From the NCBI GenBank assembly GCA_006227875.1, contig SBFI01000097.1, forward strand, positions 1-7,106: a stretch of DNA of 7,106 nucleotides, given 5' to 3'. Origin of the DNA: Acidobacteriota bacterium (GTDB taxonomy: Bacteria; Acidobacteriota; Thermoanaerobaculia; Multivoradales; JAHEKO01). The position numbers were made by a program, and so were the translations under genes. Below, piece after piece: positions 1-5,595 of this stretch (positions are counted from its first letter, which is position 1; every line of letters begins with the position of its first letter). The notes under the pieces were generated by a model. The model did not search any database. It was not told the origin of the DNA and worked only from the letters and a program-made list of their open reading frames with translations.

Positions 1-350
1 CAACCGATCTCGGGTGCACTCTCCGCCGCCCGCACCATTTCGGTGACCATGGCCGGGTCGACCTCGATGTCGTTGTTGAGAATCAGGATGTAGTCGGCCT
101 CGCCCGCCAGCGCGTGCCGTAGACCATGATTCATGCCTGCGGCCGGCCCCTTGTTGACCTCGACCCGGATCTGGTGGATCTCGGGAAAAGCCTCCTGGAC
201 CGCTTCGAAGGAGCCGTCCTCCGAGCCGTTGTCCACCACCACGACCTCGAGCTCCGGGTAGTCGAGATCCTCGAGGCTGGCCAGGGTCTGGAGGGTCAGA
301 TCCCGCCCGTTGTAGTTGAGAACGATGGCCACGACTTTGGGCTGCGGCAT
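1..350 (-). CDS. Family 2 glycosyltransferase, N-terminal part (runs off left edge)
   Basis: The first 116 residues are present, read from an ATG at 350; the rest lies beyond the left edge. The protein starts MPQPKVVAIVLNYNGRD, a typical first beta strand of a GT-A fold. DNGSEDGS at residues 40-47 is the nucleotide-binding segment of family GT2, and N66-K67-G68 followed by AAGMNHG matches the NxGxxxGxNxG region. LNNDIEV at 91-97 is the DxD-equivalent that binds metal and the sugar nucleotide. GT2 enzymes of this kind, close to the rhamnosyltransferase (WbbL-like) group, move a sugar from an NDP-sugar to a glycan acceptor on the cytoplasmic side of the membrane. Donor and acceptor cannot be told from this part. 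The start has no strong Shine-Dalgarno, but the conserved first strand begins directly after it. The gene is divergent from the PilZ gene. Confidence 0.9.
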   Translation of the reverse strand, partial: MPQPKVVAIVLNYNGRDLTLQTLASLEDLDYPELEVVVVDNGSEDGSFEAVQEAFPEIHQIRVEVNKGPAAGMNHGLRHALAGEADYILILNNDIEVDPAMVTEMVRAAESAPEIG

Positions 351-378
351 CCAGAGCAGGCTAGCTCAGGAAGACGGT

Positions 379-418
379 GATTCTCAACCCACCGTTCAAG
401 TTCCATTGCCTGAGAATC
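379..418. promoter_or_regulatory. 8-bp inverted repeat in divergent intergenic region
   Basis: The arms gattctca (379-386) and tgagaatc (411-418) are perfect reverse complements separated by 24 bases. They lie between the divergent GT2 and PilZ genes. A split operator is possible, but a chance 8-bp match within 157 bases is not rare. No convincing -35/-10 pair was found here; the AT-richest stretch, 421-434, is the likeliest promoter zone. Confidence 0.25.
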
Positions 419-442
419 GGTCTTTCTTAATACTGATTGGCG

Positions 443-458
443 GCGGGTCCGGACCCGC
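443..458. promoter_or_regulatory. Perfect 16-bp palindrome upstream of PilZ gene
   Basis: The sequence gcgggtccggacccgc is its own reverse complement. It lies 50 bases before the chosen ATG of the PilZ gene and about 93 bases before the GT2 start. It is not followed by a T tract on either strand, so it is not a terminator. It could be an operator for a dimeric regulator of one or both divergent genes; no binding family is recognised. Confidence 0.35.
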
Positions 459-459
459 G

Positions 460-481
460 CGGGCCTGTCTCGGCAGGCCTG
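460..481 (+). promoter_or_regulatory. Stem-loop in the PilZ gene leader
   Basis: Arms cgggcctg (460-467) and caggcctg (474-481) pair as an 8-bp stem, including one G-U pair, around the loop tctcgg. The stem directly follows the 443-458 palindrome. It would cover a GTG at 481, an alternative in-frame start of the PilZ protein, which favours the ATG at 508. There is no T tract, so termination is unlikely. Confidence 0.3.
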
Positions 482-507
482 TGGAAAAGGTCACACCGGA
501 CGATGAA

Positions 508-2361
508 ATGACAGTTCAGGGACTCGAGGTAGAGCCAAAATTCCGCCGGGAAACCCGTGCGCCCCTGGTGGCTCAGGTCCTGCTCGAATTCCCGGACGAG
601 GAGTCACCGGAGTCGGCCTTCACCGCCAACGTATCGATGGGCGGATTTTTCGTCCAGACCTCCAATCCCCGACCGGTCGGCACCAGTTTCCGCTTCCAGC
701 TGCAGGTTCTCAGCAAGGGGCCGCCGATACAGGGCTTTGGTGAGGTTCGCTGGATTCGGCAGACCGACCAGGGTCCGGGTCGTCCGGCGGGAATGGGTGT
801 CCAGACCGGTATGGTCGTCACCGAGGAGGGCCAGAAAACCCTTCGTCAAGCCGTCACCGGTGCCATCAAGGCCGGTAGCATCGCCGGCCGGCCGGTGCCG
901 GCGCCGGCTCTGCAAGTCTCCTCGGCCGAGGCCAAGGAGGCCCTGGCCAAAGCCGATGGGCAGGGAGTGGCTTCACCGGCAGCGGGACCGTCCGCCGCCC
1001 CCGAGGCCGACGAGCTGGTCCTCGAACCACCCGAGGTGGAGCCGGTCTTTCGCCGCGCCACCCGCGCACTGTTGGTAGCTCCGGTTGTCGTCGAGGACCC
1101 GGAAGACGATTCCGTTGTCACCGGCTATACGGCCAACGTGTCGATGGAGGGATTCTTCCATCAGACCTCCAGACCAAGGCCGGTCGGCTCGCACGTCACC
1201 TTCGAGTTGAGGATCCAGGCCCAGGGTCCGACGGTTCGGGGCATAGGTTCGGTTCAGTGGGTGCGAGAGCAAGAGCAGGGACCGGGCTTGCCGGCCGGTA
1301 TGGGAATCAAGATGATCCAGTTGCCGGGAGCGGAGACCGCCAAGCAACTGCGTCAGGCGATCGCCGGTACGGTCAAGGCGAGCACCGTCGCGAGCGGCCC
1401 GGTACCCGCTCCCGCCCTGCCGATGAACTCTCCCGAGGCGATGAAGGCCTTGGAAAGAGCCCGCGTGCCGGCTTCGAGTGAGCGATCGGCGCCGGCAGAT
1501 CCCCAGCCCGTGAAGTCAAAGCCCGAAGCCGCAGCCGGAGAAGCAGGCGTTTCGGAGCTTCCGGTCAACGAACCGGCGCCCTTGCCTGTCCCCGAGCCGG
1601 CCCCAAAGCCCGAACGGCCCGAGCCGGTCTTCAGGGAGGCGACCCGAGTGCCGCTGGTGGCTCCCATCGAGCTGGAATACATGCCCGACAAATCCACCGA
1701 GTCGTCCTTTACCCTGGACGCTTCGATCGGCGGCTTCTTTGTCATGAGCAAAAGTCCCAGACCCTTGGGCACAAAGTTGGGATTCGAGCTCAAGATCCAG
1801 AGCGACGCGCAGCCGGTAAAGGGCTTTGGTGAGGTCCGCTGGATCCGTGTCCGGGACGAAGGCCGGAGGTCGCCGGCCGGTATTGGTATCCAGGTCAGTC
1901 TGCTGGTCGGGGAGGAGGGGCAAAGGCTTCTCCGTACGACCATCGCCGCGGCCAGCAAGGCCACCTACGTGTCCAACAGCCCGGTGCCGGCGCCGGCTCT
2001 GCCGTTGAACTCGCCCGAAGCCCGAGAAGCTCTGGCCCGAGCCCGTCCGCTGATACCCACCGACGAAGCAGGAGAGCCGGCGTCGGAAGACGCGGTTCTC
2101 CGCCGCAAACGCGAGAAGTTCAAATTCGGCCAGCATTCGGAGCGCTCCTCCGAGCTCAAGCTCAAGCGGATGACCAAGAAGGCCATCAAGGAGGGCCGCA
2201 AGCCCAAGAAGTTCGTTCTCGAGAAGGATGGGGACGAAGAAGTATCCATGCTCGAAAGGTTTCGTGTCAGGCACAACATCTCGAAGCCCGGGTTCCTCCT
2301 CATCAAGACCCTCGCAGTCGTTTCGATGCTCCTTTGGTTGGTCGAGATTGTCTTCTTCTAG
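508..2361 (+). CDS. Triple PilZ-domain protein with basic linker and C-terminal membrane anchor
   Basis: This 617-residue protein is built from three PilZ domains of the TIGR02266-like (myxobacterial) style. PilZ domains bind the second messenger cyclic di-GMP. Each has the RxxxR motif (R13/R17, R182/R186, R376/R380), the [D/N]xSxxG motif (N41-G46, N210-G215, D404-G409) and a closing AG[MI]G strand (94-97, 263-266, 457-460). Each domain is followed by a PVPAPAL motif (129-135, 298-304, 492-498) and a short Ala-rich helix. Residues 531-573 are strongly basic (18 Lys/Arg in 43), and about 596-617 form a hydrophobic segment ending at the stop codon. The likely topology is tail-anchored, with all PilZ domains in the cytoplasm. 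No catalytic domain is seen, so it is probably a c-di-GMP receptor or scaffold. The open frame extends upstream to 316, but that part would run antisense into the GT2 gene. The ATG at 508 lacks a clear Shine-Dalgarno; GTG at 481 is the alternative. Confidence 0.88.
   Translation: MTVQGLEVEPKFRRETRAPLVAQVLLEFPDEESPESAFTANVSMGGFFVQTSNPRPVGTSFRFQLQVLSKGPPIQGFGEVRWIRQTDQGPGRPAGMGVQTGMVVTEEGQKTLRQAVTGAIKAGSIAGRPVPAPALQVSSAEAKEALAKADGQGVASPAAGPSAAPEADELVLEPPEVEPVFRRATRALLVAPVVVEDPEDDSVVTGYTANVSMEGFFHQTSRPRPVGSHVTFELRIQAQGPTVRGIGSVQWVREQEQGPGLPAGMGIKMIQLPGAETAKQLRQAIAGTVKASTVASGPVPAPALPMNSPEAMKALERARVPASSERSAPADPQPVKSKPEAAAGEAGVSELPVNEPAPLPVPEPAPKPERPEPVFREATRVPLVAPIELEYMPDKSTESSFTLDASIGGFFVMSKSPRPLGTKLGFELKIQSDAQPVKGFGEVRWIRVRDEGRRSPAGIGIQVSLLVGEEGQRLLRTTIAAASKATYVSNSPVPAPALPLNSPEAREALARARPLIPTDEAGEPASEDAVLRRKREKFKFGQHSERSSELKLKRMTKKAIKEGRKPKKFVLEKDGDEEVSMLERFRVRHNISKPGFLLIKTLAVVSMLLWLVEIVFF
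532..2043 (+). repeat. Three ungapped 141-codon repeat units (PilZ plus PVPAPAL tail)
   Basis: The units are 532-954, 1039-1461 and 1621-2043, protein residues 9-149, 178-318 and 372-512. All are exactly 141 codons and align without any gap. RxxxR, [D/N]xSxxG, G[MI]G and PVPAPAL fall at identical offsets in each. By hand count, units 1 and 3 share about 73 of 141 residues; unit 2 is more diverged. DNA identity survives in patches: 22 identical bases at 892-913 and 1981-2002, and 15 at 733-747 and 1821-1835. The spacers between units differ (28 and 53 residues) and are Pro/Ala/Glu-rich. This indicates internal duplication of a whole PilZ-plus-tail module. Confidence 0.9.
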
Positions 2362-2382
2362 TTCCCGAGCACCACCCTTTGA

Positions 2383-2404
2383 TTTACCGATGGCATCTGG
2401 TAAA
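2383..2404 (+). promoter_or_regulatory. Dyad/hairpin in the leader of the SDR gene
   Basis: Arms tttacc (2383-2388) and ggtaaa (2399-2404) flank an inner dyad, gatggcatc (2389-2397), offset by one bulged T at 2398. As RNA this could fold into a 9-bp stem with one bulge and a GGC loop. It lies in the 51-base gap between the PilZ stop and the SDR ATG, ending 8 bases before that ATG, where a Shine-Dalgarno would be expected but none is seen. No T tract follows on either strand. It may be an operator or a translational control hairpin. Confidence 0.3.
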
Positions 2405-2412
2405 ACTCCCGC

Positions 2413-3132
2413 ATGAGCAGGTTGGAGGGGCAAAACGCGGTCGTCACCGGTGCGACCAGCGGCATCGGCAGGGCTGTGAGTCTGGCGCTCGCCCGTGAGG
2501 GGGCCAGGCTCCTTCTTGTCGGTCGTGACCGGGAGCGCCTGGAGGACGCGGCCCGGACCGCCGCCACGGGCTCTCCGGGTATAGAGACACTGCAGTCGGA
2601 TCTCGGCATCCAGTCGGAGGTTGAAGGCCTGGCGCAGCGGGTCGAGGAGAAGCTGGGTGGCGTGGATATCCTGGCCTTCTGTGCCGGTGTCTACTCGCGG
2701 GGCCGAATCGACACCGCACCCCTTACCGATCTCGACTCCCACCTCCAGGTCAATCTCCGAGCGCCGGCCCGGCTGACGCAGGATCTGCTGCCTTCGCTCA
2801 TCGCCCGCCAGGGCCAGGTCGTGTTTATGAACTCGAGTGTCGGCTCGACCCCGGAGGTGGGCTTCTACAGCGCCAGCAAGCACGCCCTCAAGGCCTTCAC
2901 CGACACCCTGCGCGCCGAGGTCAACCCTTCCGGTGTACGGGTATTGAGTGTTTTTCCCGGACGCACCGCGACGCCGATGCAGGAGTCGATCTTCGCCGCC
3001 GAAGGCCGCAGCTACGACCCGAGTCGGCTGTTGCAGCCGGAGGACGTGGCCGAGATGGTGCTGGCGGCGCTCTGTCTGCCCCGCACCGCGGAGGTCACCG
3101 ACCTCCACATCCGACCCATGCAAAAAAGCTAG
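2413..3132 (+). CDS. Short-chain dehydrogenase/reductase (classical SDR, NADP-type)
   Basis: This is a 239-residue Rossmann-fold oxidoreductase of normal length for classical SDRs. The cofactor motif TGATSGIG is at residues 12-19. R38 in GRDRERL, just after beta strand 2, is the usual sign of NADP(H) preference. D63 in SDL contacts the adenine ring in this family. N114, the Ser pair S141/S142, Y152 and K156 (YSASK) form the catalytic tetrad, and FPG at 181-183 follows. The usual NNAG motif is AFCAG here (88-92), a mild deviation. The C-terminal LHIRPMQK resembles the end of YdfG-like and other small SDRs acting on hydroxy acids or ketones. The substrate is not predictable. It follows the PilZ gene by 51 bases on the same strand with no visible terminator, so co-transcription is plausible. 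No good Shine-Dalgarno precedes the ATG, but the fold begins right after it. Confidence 0.93.
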   Translation: MSRLEGQNAVVTGATSGIGRAVSLALAREGARLLLVGRDRERLEDAARTAATGSPGIETLQSDLGIQSEVEGLAQRVEEKLGGVDILAFCAGVYSRGRIDTAPLTDLDSHLQVNLRAPARLTQDLLPSLIARQGQVVFMNSSVGSTPEVGFYSASKHALKAFTDTLRAEVNPSGVRVLSVFPGRTATPMQESIFAAEGRSYDPSRLLQPEDVAEMVLAALCLPRTAEVTDLHIRPMQKS

Positions 3133-3143
3133 CTGAAAAGCTA
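3122..3143 (-). terminator. Small intrinsic terminator of the protease gene
   Basis: Read on the minus strand, the stem tagct-tttc-agcta (3143-3130) is followed by gc and then six T (3127-3122). The stem contains both convergent stop codons: the SDR TAG at 3130-3132 and the protease TAG at 3143-3141. The stem is only 5 bp, so efficiency is doubtful. On the plus strand the A run precedes the stem, so it would not terminate the SDR transcript. Confidence 0.4.
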
Positions 3144-5534
3144 CTCGGGAAGCGGTGGTCCGATGACCACCGTCAGTCGTCCCCCGGTCTCGACGACAAA
3201 ATTCGCGGGGATCACGACAGAATTCCCGGCGCGCAGCGTAGCGTCGCCGCCATCCGCTACCACAAAGCCCCCTTCTTCGACCGTGAGGACATTGCAGGCC
3301 TGGAAGAGCCGGGTTTCGGCTACCGTCTGGGCGGGTACCAGAACCTCGTTGTCGATGGTGCAGGGGTCGAAGGTGCCGACACAGGTTCGGTCGTCGTCCA
3401 TCGTCACCAGGCCGTCGGTGCAGTCGGCGTCGCCGCTCCAGCCGCCCAGCTGCGAGCCGAGTTCGGGTACGGCGACAAGACGGACGACCCTGCCCTCGAC
3501 AAAGGTGTCCTCACAGACCGCTCCACAGTCGATCTCCCCCGGGTCGCTGCCGACGGTACCGAGGCCGGTGCCATCGGTCGACAGGTTGAGGGTATGAGTG
3601 GGGAGCAGCAGAAAGCTCGCCGTGCAATCCCGGTCATCGGCCATTGTCAACATACCGTCGCCACAGTCGGCATCTCCGGTCCAGCCGTCGAAAGCCGAAT
3701 CGGCGGCCGGTGTGGCCAACAGCTCGACCGAGGTACCGAGGTTGAAAGCAGCCGAGCAGACGGTTCCACAGCTGAGCCCCAGGGGGACCGAGGTGATGCT
3801 GCCGTTGCCGGTCCCGGTCCTGTGGACGGTCAGAATGGGCCGGGAAAAGGTGGCGGTGCAGGTCTTGTTCGAGGTCACGGTGACCTCGCCGTTGGCATTG
3901 CAGTCACCGCCCCAGCCGGCGAAGCTCGAGCCGCTCGCTGCGGTGGCGGTGAGCTCGACACTGGTGCCGTCGGTGTATTCGCTGGAACAGGTGTTGCCGC
4001 AGTTGATGCCGGAGGGACTGCTGGTGACCGTCCCCGAGCCGTTGCCGGTCTTGTTGACGGTCAGGGTGTACTTGGTCAGATCGAGGTAATCCTTGACCTT
4101 GTCCCAGGTGACGAAGAAAGCGCCGTCCATCTTGTAGGAAAGCGGGTCGCAAGGTCCGGCATCATCGACTACGCAGCTTCCCAGGAGCTGGCCGACAACC
4201 TTGCCGTTCCCCAGCAGCACGGGCGATCCAGAGCTGCCGGGGAGTGTACCGCCCTGCTCGGGGCTGCTGTAGATGAATCGCGACCGTGGGACGTTCTCGC
4301 AAGTAGGGCCCGAGGTGACGACGTGGGTCCGCGAGTAGTGCTGCACCTCGCCTTCCGGGTGCGAGACCCGGTGTAGAGTTTTGCCGTTGGAGATCACCGA
4401 GGATCTCGCGTCCCACCCCAACAGGAATCGATCGGGCGGCAGGTTGTCGAGCCGCAGCAGAGTGAAGTCGCTGGAAGAGGAGCGGGAGCCGGTGGCCAGC
4501 AGGGTGGAGCCGTTGCTCCGTGGTCGGCTGCTGAGGCTGGGCACCGAGCCGTTGCAGGAGCTGGTGTGGTAATCGAAATAGGCCGTCACAGTCGAGGCTA
4601 TGGACTGCTTGTCGATGCAGTGGTTGGCCGTCAATAGATACGGGATCGTCGAGTTGGTGTCGGTGTCGGCAAGCAGCCCACCCGAACACTGGAAGCCGCT
4701 GCCGCCATCGACAAACGTGACGAAAGCAATGGCCCGCTGGACGTTCTCGATGGGGCTGAAGGTGCCGCTGCCCACACACTGCGCATCTACGAAGCATGCA
4801 GGCACGGCCTCGGTGATGGGCAGCCCGGTCCGAGGGACGCCGCTACTGTCCAGCGAGAGGATCTCGAGAACACGATCGATGGCCAGGCTCGCATGCGTGT
4901 TGAGCTCGTCGGCGGGAAGCAGAAGCTCGAGACGAATCGTCGGCCCCGCCACCGAAGGCGTCCAGAGCTCGGACCCGAAGAGGAGCTGCTGCACGTCGAT
5001 AGGTCCCACCCGCTCGTCTTTGTCGTTGTAGACCCACAACAGGCTGCCGGACGGCAGATCTACCTCGGCCAGATGTAACCGCAGCCGAAAGGCGCCCTCG
5101 ACCCGCACTTCGGCGCCCCAGATCAGATCACCGGCCGCGGAGAGCGAGGCGACCCCACCACCGATCTCGATGGCGTCAGCCGCTGCCTGCAGCCGGGGCC
5201 CGATGGCGGCCGGGTCGAGAGTGACGACTCCGGGTAGGGGGAGGCGGCGCGAAAAACCATTCTTGAGCGGCAGCTTCTGGTCCCGGTTCCAGTCGGCAAT
5301 CTCGGCCAGCTCGGTCGGGGCGGCGTCCATGGCCGGATCCAGCACCGCCAGAGGCGCCACGGCCTCTCTCTCGGCGAGACGTAGCGGGGGAGGCGTGGCC
5401 GGTCTCGGCTCCACCGCGGGCGGAAAGAGTTCGGGCTCGACACTCTGGGCTCCGACCACCGCGCAGAGGGCAAGACATCCCGTCAGAGCAAGGACTGAGA
5501 CCTTCCAGAGATTGGGAGCGCGCTCTCCAGGCAT
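3141..5534 (-). CDS. Secreted trypsin-fold serine protease, lysyl endopeptidase-like, with three InlB-type repeats
   Basis: This is a 797-residue exported protease. Residues 1-29 are a signal peptide with a hydrophobic core and a VGA/QS cleavage site. A Pro-rich stretch and a beta-rich propeptide-like domain follow (about 30-240). The S1 protease domain spans about 245-485, with H305 (LTANHC), D356 (SSDFTLLRLD) and S435 (GSSGSP) as the triad. Fold and order match Achromobacter lysyl endopeptidase, and its six disulfide cysteines appear conserved (C247, C253, C283, C306, C327, and C454 or C462). The remaining two of the eight domain cysteines, C412 and one of C454/C462, are extra. Three Cys-rich InlB B-type repeats come next (489-563, 567-641, 646-722), then a C-terminal stack-like domain (723-790; FRAG-like LRAGNSVVIPANF) as seen on many secreted proteins. 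I chose the ATG at 5534 because GGAAGG precedes it and the signal peptide starts there. A GTG at 5594, overlapping the upstream stop, would add 20 unlikely residues. The natural substrate is unknown. Confidence 0.9.
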   Translation of the reverse strand: MPGERAPNLWKVSVLALTGCLALCAVVGAQSVEPELFPPAVEPRPATPPPLRLAEREAVAPLAVLDPAMDAAPTELAEIADWNRDQKLPLKNGFSRRLPLPGVVTLDPAAIGPRLQAAADAIEIGGGVASLSAAGDLIWGAEVRVEGAFRLRLHLAEVDLPSGSLLWVYNDKDERVGPIDVQQLLFGSELWTPSVAGPTIRLELLLPADELNTHASLAIDRVLEILSLDSSGVPRTGLPITEAVPACFVDAQCVGSGTFSPIENVQRAIAFVTFVDGGSGFQCSGGLLADTDTNSTIPYLLTANHCIDKQSIASTVTAYFDYHTSSCNGSVPSLSSRPRSNGSTLLATGSRSSSSDFTLLRLDNLPPDRFLLGWDARSSVISNGKTLHRVSHPEGEVQHYSRTHVVTSGPTCENVPRSRFIYSSPEQGGTLPGSSGSPVLLGNGKVVGQLLGSCVVDDAGPCDPLSYKMDGAFFVTWDKVKDYLDLTKYTLTVNKTGNGSGTVTSSPSGINCGNTCSSEYTDGTSVELTATAASGSSFAGWGGDCNANGEVTVTSNKTCTATFSRPILTVHRTGTGNGSITSVPLGLSCGTVCSAAFNLGTSVELLATPAADSAFDGWTGDADCGDGMLTMADDRDCTASFLLLPTHTLNLSTDGTGLGTVGSDPGEIDCGAVCEDTFVEGRVVRLVAVPELGSQLGGWSGDADCTDGLVTMDDDRTCVGTFDPCTIDNEVLVPAQTVAETRLFQACNVLTVEEGGFVVADGGDATLRAGNSVVIPANFVVETGGRLTVVIGPPLPE
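3369..4070 (-). repeat. Three tandem Cys-rich InlB B-type repeats within the protease
   Basis: The units are 3846-4070, 3612-3836 and 3369-3599, each about 75-77 residues. Each has the pattern LTV..TG.G.G.[VI].S.P..[IL].CG..C...[YF]..G..V.L.A.......F.GW.GD..C followed by DR.C...F, with four cysteines at matching places. These beta-rich modules (divergent InlB B-repeat type) are common as spacers or adhesive stalks in secreted enzymes. The cysteine pairing is probably CGxxC within the unit plus GDxDC with the last Cys, which is inferred. Confidence 0.85.
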
Positions 5535-5539
5535 CGGGG

Positions 5540-5545
5540 CCTTCC
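5540..5545 (-). promoter_or_regulatory. Shine-Dalgarno of the protease gene
   Basis: GGAAGG is read on the minus strand, 5 bases before the ATG at 5534. It decides the start against the upstream GTG at 5594, and the signal peptide begins there. If the sigma-54 element at 5549-5564 is the real promoter, this site would fall upstream of the transcript start, which is a conflict to resolve. Confidence 0.5.
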
Positions 5546-5548
5546 ATC

Positions 5549-5564
5549 TGCATTGTACGTGCCA
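5549..5564 (-). promoter_or_regulatory. Candidate sigma-54 (-24/-12) promoter of the protease gene
   Basis: On the minus strand this reads TGGCACG-TACA-ATGCA. The RpoN consensus is TGGCACG-N4-TTGCW, so 11 of 12 defined bases agree, with the GG and GC at the correct spacing. Transcription would start near 5538, only about 4 bases before the ATG at 5534, giving an almost leaderless mRNA. The same bases contain TACAAT (5557-5552), a 5/6 match to a sigma-70 -10 box, but with no good -35. No RpoN activator gene is in the window. Confidence 0.35.
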
Positions 5565-5572
5565 GGTGCCGC

Positions 5573-5595
5573 AAAATGCCGTGTCGTACGGCACT
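5573..5595 (-). terminator. Terminator-like hairpin after the nucleotidyltransferase gene
   Basis: On the minus strand, TGCCGT (5593-5588), the loop ACGAC and ACGGCA (5582-5577) form a 6-bp stem. It can be extended by a G-U and an A-T pair to 8 bp, and TTTT follows (5576-5573). The stem begins within the TAG stop of the nucleotidyltransferase. The U tract is short, so read-through into the protease gene is likely to some extent. Confidence 0.4.

Noticed and set aside
316..507. Upstream extension of the PilZ reading frame to 316
   Set aside because: It runs antisense into the well-supported GT2 gene start (350), contains no conserved motif and crosses the palindrome and hairpin; the PilZ sequence proper begins after the ATG at 508.
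1353..1964. 203-codon minus-strand frame inside the PilZ gene
   Set aside because: It is low complexity and Ser/Gly/Ala-rich, and its repeats merely mirror those of the PilZ units on the other strand.
1516..3123. 535-codon open frame on the minus strand under the PilZ and SDR genes
   Set aside because: It lies opposite two genes with clear family motifs, its product is Arg/Gly/Asp-rich with no recognisable domain, and long antisense frames are usual in GC-rich coding DNA.
3594..4376. 260-codon plus-strand frame opposite the protease
   Set aside because: It is Gly/Ala/Arg-rich with no motif, and the minus strand here encodes the catalytic domain and the Cys-rich repeats.
5594..5594. GTG start for the protease overlapping the nucleotidyltransferase stop (TAGTG)
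   Set aside because: It would put 20 residues with two Cys and a Trp-rich stretch before a clean signal peptide; the ATG at 5534 has GGAAGG in front of it.
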